Below are positions 1 to 6,723 of a stretch of 6,723 nt of DNA, piece by piece; position 1 is the first letter of the stretch, and the number at the start of each line of letters is the position of its first letter. Source of the stretch: Piscirickettsiaceae bacterium (lineage in GTDB: Bacteria > Pseudomonadota > Gammaproteobacteria > Thiomicrospirales > Thiomicrospiraceae); NCBI GenBank assembly GCA_021767305.1, contig JAASTL010000043.1:1-6723 (forward strand), written 5' to 3'. The notes under the pieces were generated by a model. The model worked only from the letters and a program-made list of their open reading frames with translations, ran no database searches and had not been told where the DNA came from. Made by a program: the position numbers and the translations under genes.

Positions 1-1344
<1,344 letters not shown>

Positions 1345-1374
1345 CATTCTTATCTATTGTGGAATAAACAATTC

Positions 1375-2499
1375 ATGCAACGTTCAGAACTAAAAAATAC
1401 CAAGCGCTGGGTAATCAAAATTGGCAGTGCTTTGCTTACCAATGATGGTCAAGGTTTGAATAGAGAAGCTTTGGCAGGTTGGGTGCAGCAGATGGTTGAG
1501 CTCAAGAAGCAGGGTGTTGAGGTCATTATTGTTTCTTCTGGTTCGGTGGCTGAGGGCATGAAGCGCATGGGGTGGTCATCCCGACCTAAACAACTGAACG
1601 AGTTGCAGGCAGCTGCGTCAGTGGGGCAGATGGGGTTAATTCAGGCGTATGAAAGCAAGTTTTCGCAATACGATATTCACACCGCGCAAATTTTAATGAC
1701 GCACGATGACTTATCAAACCGTAAGCGTTACTTAAATGTAAAAGAAGCAATTGAAACGTTGCTTGAATATGGCGTAGTACCGATTATTAACGAGAACGAT
1801 GCCGTGGTCACGGATGAAATTCGTTTTGGTGATAACGATACTTTAGCCGCTTTGACAGCAAATTTAATGTCTGCCGATGTGCTGGTTATTTTGACTGACC
1901 AGCAAGGTTTATACGACGATAATCCGCGTGAAAACCCAAAAGCGCAATTAATTAGCGAAGCGCAAGTGAGCCGTAAAGATATTGAAGCCATGGCAAGTCC
2001 AGAAGGTGGTGCCTTGGGTAAGGGTGGCATGTACACCAAAGTCATGGCGGCAAAACGTGCGGCGCGCTCGGGTACGGCAACTCTTATCGCCTCTGGACGG
2101 GCTGAGCAGATTTTGCCTAAACTTTTCAGTGGTGATCAAGTAGGCACTTTATTGGTTCCCGATATTGAACCTCTTCCAGCTAGGCAGCAGTGGCTAGCCG
2201 GTCATCTGCAAATTCGTGGCCGTTTGGTATTGGATCAGGGTGCGGTTAAAGTGCTACGCAATTCGGGTCGTAGTCTATTACCCATTGGTGTTAAGCAGGT
2301 GATTGGTGATTTTCAGCGCGGCGAAATGGTCGTCTGTGAAGATGAATCAGGCAACACTGTAGCGCGTGGCTTAATTAATTACTCTGCTGAAGAATCGGCC
2401 AAGATTATTGGTAAAGCGAGCCATCAAATAGAGGGTATTTTGGGCTTTATTCAAGATGAATCTCTAGTGCATCGCGATAATATGGTACTTTGCGACTAA
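1375..2499 (+). CDS. proB: Glutamate 5-kinase ProB
   Basis: ProB phosphorylates L-glutamate with ATP to gamma-glutamyl phosphate, the first and normally proline-inhibited step of proline synthesis. The cytoplasmic product goes to ProA, which is not in this window. From the ATG at 1375 the protein has 374 residues (E. coli 367). An amino-acid kinase domain covers about 9-260: lysine K15 in VIKIGS, SSGS (54-57), NENDAV (139-144), FGDND (151-155), [11 protein letters not shown] (174-184) and GKGGM (215-219) followed by the nucleotide-binding region K222. A PUA domain follows at about 277-355 ([14 protein letters not shown]). The glycine loop has Lys where GTGGM is common, a conservative-looking variation. 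The frame could begin six codons earlier at a TTG (1357), but that has no ribosome binding site; the ATG has a GTGGAAT (1359-1365) at a rather long spacing. It lies 30 nt behind obgE. Confidence 0.96.
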   Translation: MQRSELKNTKRWVIKIGSALLTNDGQGLNREALAGWVQQMVELKKQGVEVIIVSSGSVAEGMKRMGWSSRPKQLNELQAAASVGQMGLIQAYESKFSQYDIHTAQILMTHDDLSNRKRYLNVKEAIETLLEYGVVPIINENDAVVTDEIRFGDNDTLAALTANLMSADVLVILTDQQGLYDDNPRENPKAQLISEAQVSRKDIEAMASPEGGALGKGGMYTKVMAAKRAARSGTATLIASGRAEQILPKLFSGDQVGTLLVPDIEPLPARQQWLAGHLQIRGRLVLDQGAVKVLRNSGRSLLPIGVKQVIGDFQRGEMVVCEDESGNTVARGLINYSAEESAKIIGKASHQIEGILGFIQDESLVHRDNMVLCD

Positions 2500-2535
2500 T
2501 TGCTCATTTATATTAAGCAAAAAAAGCTCTCATAA

Positions 2536-2565
2536 AATCTGGAGAAGGAGAGCCTTCTTCAGATT
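2536..2565 (+). terminator. Hairpin after proB, probable terminator
   Basis: AATCTGGAGAAGG (2536-2548) pairs with CCTTCTTCAGATT (2553-2565) across a 4-nt AGAG loop: 13 pairs including one G-U. It is a strong stem between proB and the groESL promoter. The downstream side lacks a run of T (it reads GCATTTC then A-tracts), so intrinsic termination on the + strand may be inefficient. On the - strand a run of seven T lies about 10 nt past the stem, which leaves a bidirectional role possible. GCTCTC (2526-2531) could instead pair with GAGAGC (2548-2553), disrupting the main stem. Confidence 0.55.
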
Positions 2566-2572
2566 GCATTTC

Positions 2573-2589
2573 AAAAAAATCAAAAAAAA
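2573..2589 (+). promoter_or_regulatory. Phased A-tracts, UP-element-like
   Basis: A run of seven A (2573-2579) and a run of eight A (2582-2589) are spaced about 9 nt start to start. They sit 12-30 nt upstream of the sigma32-type -35 box, where alpha-subunit UP elements usually lie. The runs are seen directly; stimulation of the promoter is inference. Confidence 0.4.
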
Positions 2590-2601
2590 TTTCTTTAGAC
2601 A

Positions 2602-2629
2602 CTTGAATCCACAAGAATCGTCCACATAT
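2602..2629 (+). promoter_or_regulatory. Sigma32-type heat-shock promoter of groESL
   Basis: CTTGAAT (2602-2608) matches the sigma32 -35 consensus CTTGAAA at 6 of 7 positions. After 13 nt, CCACATAT (2622-2629) matches the -10 consensus CCCCATWT at 7 of 8. The expected start is near 2636. Position upstream of groESL and the consensus spacing support this strongly; the sigma-factor assignment is by motif only. Confidence 0.75.
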
Positions 2630-2631
2630 TG

Positions 2632-2659
2632 TTGACACCACAAGAATGATGAATACAAT
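2632..2659 (+). promoter_or_regulatory. Sigma70-type promoter of groESL
   Basis: A perfect -35 box TTGACA (2632-2637) is followed after 16 nt by TACAAT (2654-2659), 5 of 6 to TATAAT. The predicted start, about 2665-2667, falls inside the CIRCE operator, so HrcA binding would block this promoter. It lies directly downstream of the sigma32-type promoter, giving two tandem starts for the same operon. Confidence 0.8.
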
Positions 2660-2661
2660 TG

Positions 2662-2688
2662 TTAGCACTCTAAAGGCAAGAGTGCTAA
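2662..2688 (+). promoter_or_regulatory. CIRCE operator (HrcA binding site)
   Basis: TTAGCACTC (2662-2670), nine spacer bases, then GAGTGCTAA (2680-2688): an exact match to the CIRCE consensus TTAGCACTC-N9-GAGTGCTAA. CIRCE is the operator of the HrcA repressor, whose activity depends on GroEL, giving feedback on chaperonin level. It covers the predicted sigma70 start site. hrcA itself is not in the window, so its presence in the genome is inferred. Confidence 0.95.
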
Positions 2689-2742
2689 TTAATTGATTAG
2701 TGGACTCTTTTTAACCATTATTTTTGTTTACTAAACGCAATG

Positions 2743-2762
2743 AACACCTCGATTGAGGTGTT
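2743..2762 (+). promoter_or_regulatory. Stem-loop in the groESL leader
   Basis: AACACCTC (2743-2750) and GAGGTGTT (2755-2762) form a perfect 8-bp stem closed by a GATT tetraloop, extendable by two G-U pairs. It ends 16 nt before the groES ribosome binding site AGGAGA (2779-2784) and leaves that site unpaired. A T-run (2773-2778) follows at a distance. It could stabilise the mRNA or pause transcription; it does not look like a classical ribosome-binding-site-masking thermometer. Confidence 0.5.
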
Positions 2763-2789
2763 TGATTGAAACTTTTTTAGGAGAAATCG

Positions 2790-3080
2790 ATGAACATTAA
2801 ACCATTACAAGACCGCGTTGTAATTCGCCGCGTTGAAGAGAAGAAAGAGAGCGCAGGTGGAATTTTGCTTCCAGGTTCTGCTCAAGAAAAAGAGCATATC
2901 GGTGAAGTCGTTGCAGTGGGTCCAGGTAAGGCTTCTGATTCAGGTTCAATTATCGCTATGACAGTTTCTGTAGGCGACAAAGTTATGTTTGGTCAGTATT
3001 CAGGTCAAGAGGTTAAAGACGACAACGGTGAACCTCTCATGATCATGCGTGAAGACGACATCATTGCAATTATCGACTAA
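2790..3080 (+). CDS. groES: Co-chaperonin GroES (Hsp10)
   Basis: GroES forms the heptameric lid that caps the GroEL ring and creates the closed folding chamber in the cytoplasm. The 96-residue length is typical for the family. The N-terminus [12 protein letters not shown] is the standard opening strand. The mobile loop that docks on GroEL is at about 17-34, with the hydrophobic ILL at 25-27 in GGILLPGS. The core [10 protein letters not shown] (38-47) and the closing [12 protein letters not shown] (84-95) are canonical. The ATG has a strong ribosome binding site, AGGAGA, 5 nt away. It is first in the groESL operon, 70 nt before groEL, under the tandem promoters and CIRCE described above. Nothing is unusual in the protein. 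Confidence 0.99.
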   Translation: MNIKPLQDRVVIRRVEEKKESAGGILLPGSAQEKEHIGEVVAVGPGKASDSGSIIAMTVSVGDKVMFGQYSGQEVKDDNGEPLMIMREDDIIAIID

Positions 3081-3123
3081 TTGCCCACAGCATAAGTTGA
3101 TTAGTTAGGTTTAACTTTGATAA

Positions 3124-4779
<1,656 letters not shown>

Positions 4780-4782
<3 letters not shown>

Positions 4783-4927
4783 TTTTGGTTTGAGAAGCCC
4801 GTTTTCACATCGTCTTCTGCGTTAAAAATTGGCTTCCGATGCTCATGTGCTTTATGCACACTCCGCTTCGGTTCCAATTTTCGCCTTGAATACAATGCAA
4901 AAACAAACTTCTCAATTCCAAAATTAA
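4780..4927 (+). repeat. Structured intergenic element, copy A (long inverted repeat)
   Basis: The outer arms TAATTTTGGTTTGAGAAG (4780-4797) and CTTCTCAATTCCAAAATTA (4908-4926) are complementary apart from a T versus TT internal bulge, and the left arm begins with the groEL TAA stop. Inside is a second hairpin: GCG (4819-4821) with CGC (4882-4884), AAAATTGG (4825-4832) with CCAATTTT (4874-4881), CCGA with TCGG, and the apical TGTGC (4846-4850), loop TTTAT, GCACA (4856-4860). CTC triplets flank the apical hairpin on both sides. The core from CTGCGTT to CGCCTTGAATA recurs in copy B. No coding potential is evident. It resembles a REP- or MITE-like intergenic repeat or a folded 3' UTR; which of these is inference. 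Confidence 0.6.
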
Positions 4928-4933
4928 GTTCTT

Positions 4934-4960
4934 AAAAGGTCAGCTTGTGCTGGCCTTTTT
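4934..4960 (+). terminator. Rho-independent terminator of groESL
   Basis: AAAAGGTCAGC (4934-4944) pairs with GCTGGCCTTTT (4949-4959) around a TTGT loop: 11 pairs including one G-U, ending in a run of five T. This is the clear end of the groESL transcript, about 150 nt past the stop codon. It shares its sequence pattern with the terminator at 5151-5179. Confidence 0.9.
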
Positions 4961-4990
4961 GCTTTTTGACTTTTCAAATTTAAGCGATAA

Positions 4991-5147
4991 CTGCGTTGAA
5001 GTTAACTTCCGGTACTCTTGGACTTAATGTCCACTCGGCTCGGGCTTCTGCTTCGCTCTAACTCCAGCATCCATGCAGTCGTGCGCGTTGGGTCATTTAT
5101 CCGCCTTGAATAGCCAGCACTGCTGAAACCTTCAATTCCAAAATTAA
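4991..5147 (+). repeat. Structured intergenic element, copy B (diverged)
   Basis: The core of copy A recurs here. CTGCGTT (4991-4997) is followed by CTTCCG and an apical hairpin TGGAC (5019-5023), loop TTAAT, GTCCA (5029-5033), again flanked by CTC and then a CGG-rich stretch. The right end repeats CGCCTTGAATA (5102-5112) and CAATTCCAAAATTAA (5133-5147), exactly 220 nt from the same strings in copy A. Between the apical hairpin and the right end there are about 46 more bases than in copy A, with no matching right arm. GAAGTTAACTTC (4998-5009) is a 12-bp perfect palindrome and CAGCACTGCTG (5115-5125) an 11-nt one. The apical arms differ in sequence from copy A but keep pairing. Confidence 0.55.
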
Positions 5148-5150
5148 TCT

Positions 5151-5179
5151 AAAAAGGTCAGTTTATGCTGACCTTTTTT
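5151..5179 (+). terminator. Second rho-independent terminator
   Basis: AAAAAGGTCAG (5151-5161) pairs with CTGACCTTTTT (5168-5178), with a 6-nt TTTATG loop that can tighten to TTAT by one G-U pair; a run of six T ends it. It follows copy B just as the groESL terminator follows copy A. It would stop readthrough from groEL and isolates the next gene. Its symmetrical A and T ends could also work on the - strand. Confidence 0.85.
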
Positions 5180-5245
5180 GTTGGTGGTATTTTGAATTTA
5201 AAGTTTGTACTCTATGTGAGTCTATCTTTTAGTTTTGGAAAGTTT

Positions 5246-5947
5246 ATGTCTAATCATCCAGTGCTTTGGTCATATCGTCGTTGCCCTTATGCCATGCGTG
5301 CACGAATGGCGATTTATCTGTCGGGCAAACAAGTTGAACAACGTGAGATTGTGTTTTGGGAAAAACCTCAACCTATGCTCGAGGCATCCCCAAAAGGCAC
5401 GGTTCCGGTATTGGTGTTACCTAGTGGTGAGGTGATTGATGAAAGTCGGGATATTATTAACTGGGCATTTGCTGATATGGATATTGCACTATTTTCTGCT
5501 TTAACCGACCAAACCTTATCTCAAAAGGTAAACAAGTGGATTGATCGCAATGATAATGACTTTAAACCCTGGCTGGATAAATATAAATATTCAGACCGTT
5601 TTCCAGAGCAACCCCCAGAGTTTTATCGTCAGCAAGGTGAAACCTTTTTAATTGAGATTGAAAAGGCGTTGGCTGCCAACTCGTTTTTATTAGCAAACGC
5701 AATGAGTTTGGCAGATATTGCCGTTTTTCCATTTATAAGACAGTTTGTGAATGTGGATAAAAATTGGTTTGAAGAAGCTCATTATCCAAAATTAAAACAG
5801 TGGTTAGCTTATATGTTAGAAAGCGATGCGTTTAAGATGGTGATGAAAAATAGACCCGTCTGGGAGCCTGTTCATCAGGCGTTATGGGTTCATGAACCTG
5901 ATTTAGTGACCAAAGATCAATTTACTGCCAAAGCCTTAGCTCAATGA
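5246..5947 (+). CDS. Glutathione S-transferase-like protein
   Basis: This 233-residue cytoplasmic protein has the two-domain GST layout. The thioredoxin-fold N-terminal domain covers about 5-76: the CPYA motif (C13-A16) in SYRRCPYAMRAR, the cis-proline V53-P54 in GTVPVL and the glutathione-binding pair E66-S67 in DESRDI. The helical C-terminal domain covers about 88-215, with the N-capping segment SLADIAVFPF (154-163). A single Cys in place of the CxxC of glutaredoxins fits Cys-type GSTs (omega/beta-like) that carry out thiol transfer or deglutathionylation. The substrate cannot be told. I chose the ATG at 5246, preceded by TGGAAAG (5236-5242), because the frame's earlier ATG (5165) lies inside the terminator loop and would add a hydrophobic 27-residue extension absent from the fold. 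TTGAAT (5192-5197) with TATGTG (5213-5218) is a weak promoter candidate. No partner gene is adjacent. Confidence 0.85.
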   Translation: MSNHPVLWSYRRCPYAMRARMAIYLSGKQVEQREIVFWEKPQPMLEASPKGTVPVLVLPSGEVIDESRDIINWAFADMDIALFSALTDQTLSQKVNKWIDRNDNDFKPWLDKYKYSDRFPEQPPEFYRQQGETFLIEIEKALAANSFLLANAMSLADIAVFPFIRQFVNVDKNWFEEAHYPKLKQWLAYMLESDAFKMVMKNRPVWEPVHQALWVHEPDLVTKDQFTAKALAQ

Positions 5948-6161
5948 ACTGCTATGAGCAAAAAAGCGGTTAAGGTCAATTTTTTGCTTATCTTCAATGA
6001 AATCAAATATATGCCGCAGCATTAAAAGCTAAAGATCATTTTTGCCGCTTAATTTTTATTACTTAAATTAATTTGTCTTTTTAGATATATTTTTTAGTTG
6101 GCGCAAGATTTTTACGTTGTGTTGTTTGGTGGATGCCATTGAGGGTTGTGCTTTGGATTTT
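5948..6161 (+). other. AT-rich intergenic region
   Basis: I see no gene here. It holds the weak A/T stem at 5957-5988. AAGCGG (5964-5969) is complementary to CCGCTT (6045-6050), but 75 nt apart. T-rich sequence (6053-6115) leads into the next gene and may hold its promoter; no pair of -35 and -10 boxes is convincing. GAGGG at 6141-6145 is the best ribosome binding site for the gene that follows. Confidence 0.5.
5957..5988 (+). terminator. Weak candidate terminator after the GST-like gene
   Basis: AGCAAAAAA (5957-5965) is complementary to TTTTTTGCT (5980-5988) with a 14-nt loop, nine bases past the stop codon. The stem has only two G-C pairs and the T-run lies within it, so it would be a poor intrinsic terminator. 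It is listed because no better one lies between this gene and the next. Confidence 0.25.
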
Positions 6162-6723
6162 ATGCGTTCAAAAATAACATTTAATCTGTTTATGTTTGCG
6201 TTACTGATTACGCTCACGACTTTAATTGTCTTGCGTTACGAAAGCTTAATTAAACAGTTTGAAGGGTCGCAAACCGAGCTTATGCAGTTACAAGCCCAGC
6301 AAGCGGCGAGTTCCATTGATAGAGAAATTCATAATATTCGAGGGCTAATGTCGGCTATCAGCATTGACAATCTATGGCTGAGTGACTTTGCTGATTTTTC
6401 TAAAGAAACGATTATTCAAGAAGCCTTGGCAAATAAATTCAAACTCTATTTTCCTAAAATGATGTCCTATGTGGTGGCGGACAAAACCGGGCAGCGCATT
6501 GGTGGCGATAATGATTTTTTTATCGATCATGTATGCCAGTCGGATATTAATCACGTTGCTCAGATGTTTAAGCCTGAAACAGATTATTTTGAGTATCAGC
6601 CTTACATTCATCCTAAGCCCGATTTTTATCATTTTGACATGATGATGCCGGTTTACGCTAAAGGGCGAGAGCTTATCTTTTTTATGAGCTTTGATGCCGA
6701 GTGGCTGCGTAAGGCTTTAAGCA
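6162..6723 (+). CDS. Membrane-anchored sensor protein, N-terminal part (cut by window end)
   Basis: The frame stays open for 187 codons to the right edge, so the C-terminus is missing. A short basic start (MRSK) leads into one membrane helix at about residues 6-25 (rich in L, F, I, T). Next comes a helical, Gln-rich stretch (about 30-65: QLQAQQAASSIDREIHNIR) and a domain with a strand-turn-strand pattern (SYVVADKTGQRIGG, 102-115; MMPVYAKGRELIFFMSFDAEWL, 161-182). This layout is typical of the outer sensor part (Cache-like) of transmembrane histidine kinases, diguanylate cyclases and chemoreceptors; the output domain is beyond the window, so its type is unknown. The ATG at 6162 lacks a well-spaced ribosome binding site. 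A TTG three codons upstream (6153) has GAGGG at an ideal 7-nt spacing and may be the true start. Family assignment is inference. Confidence 0.6.
   Translation, partial: MRSKITFNLFMFALLITLTTLIVLRYESLIKQFEGSQTELMQLQAQQAASSIDREIHNIRGLMSAISIDNLWLSDFADFSKETIIQEALANKFKLYFPKMMSYVVADKTGQRIGGDNDFFIDHVCQSDINHVAQMFKPETDYFEYQPYIHPKPDFYHFDMMMPVYAKGRELIFFMSFDAEWLRKALS

Noticed and set aside
1357..1374. TTG start for proB giving six extra residues
   Set aside because: There is no ribosome binding site before it, the added residues are not part of the kinase fold, and the ATG at 1375 gives a family-typical N-terminus.
5235..5435. 66-codon + strand frame overlapping the GST-like gene
   Set aside because: It is an out-of-frame shadow of the conserved GST N-terminal domain.
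5912..6050. Apparent direct repeat AAAGATCA...GCC in the GST 3' end and the following spacer
   Set aside because: The match is limited to an 8-mer and scattered AT-rich bases, consistent with chance.
6372..6632. 86-codon - strand frame near the right edge
   Set aside because: The + strand frame here is open, begins with a membrane helix and runs to the edge; the antisense frame has no supporting signal.

Overview
The window reads as ordinary chromosomal core sequence from a gammaproteobacterium of moderate to low GC. Four well-conserved housekeeping genes lie on the + strand in the order obgE, proB, groES, groEL. They are followed by a glutathione S-transferase-like gene and the start of a membrane-anchored sensor gene that runs off the right edge. 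The protein sequences are gammaproteobacterial in character. A sulfur-oxidiser of the Thiomicrospira/Thiomicrorhabdus/Hydrogenovibrio type would fit, but that genus-level guess is an impression only.

Layout. Positions 1-255 are non-coding and hold the leader of obgE, with several small overlapping inverted repeats. obgE (256-1344) and proB (1375-2499) are 30 nt apart and probably co-transcribed. A strong hairpin (2536-2565) ends that unit. The groESL promoter follows (about 2573-2688): phased A-tracts, a sigma32-type promoter, a sigma70-type promoter and a perfect CIRCE operator. A 124-nt leader containing a compact hairpin precedes groES (2790-3080) and groEL (3151-4782).

The 463 nt between groEL and the next gene are the least ordinary part. 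They hold two related, structured non-coding units about 220 nt apart. Each ends in a nearly identical block and a similar rho-independent terminator (4934-4960 and 5151-5179). The first unit is bracketed by a long inverted repeat whose left arm begins on the groEL stop codon.

How it works together. ObgE is a ribosome-associated GTPase and ProB starts proline synthesis; their linkage is a conserved neighbourhood rather than a pathway. GroES and GroEL form the folding chaperonin. Its promoter suggests double heat-shock control: induction by sigma32 and repression by HrcA through CIRCE. The GST-like gene sits behind two terminators and should have its own promoter. The last gene has an N-terminal membrane anchor and a sensor-like region, but its output domain lies outside the window.

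I do not see a new multi-gene system here. The observations most worth following are the tandem structured element after groEL and the layered, partly duplicated groESL promoter.
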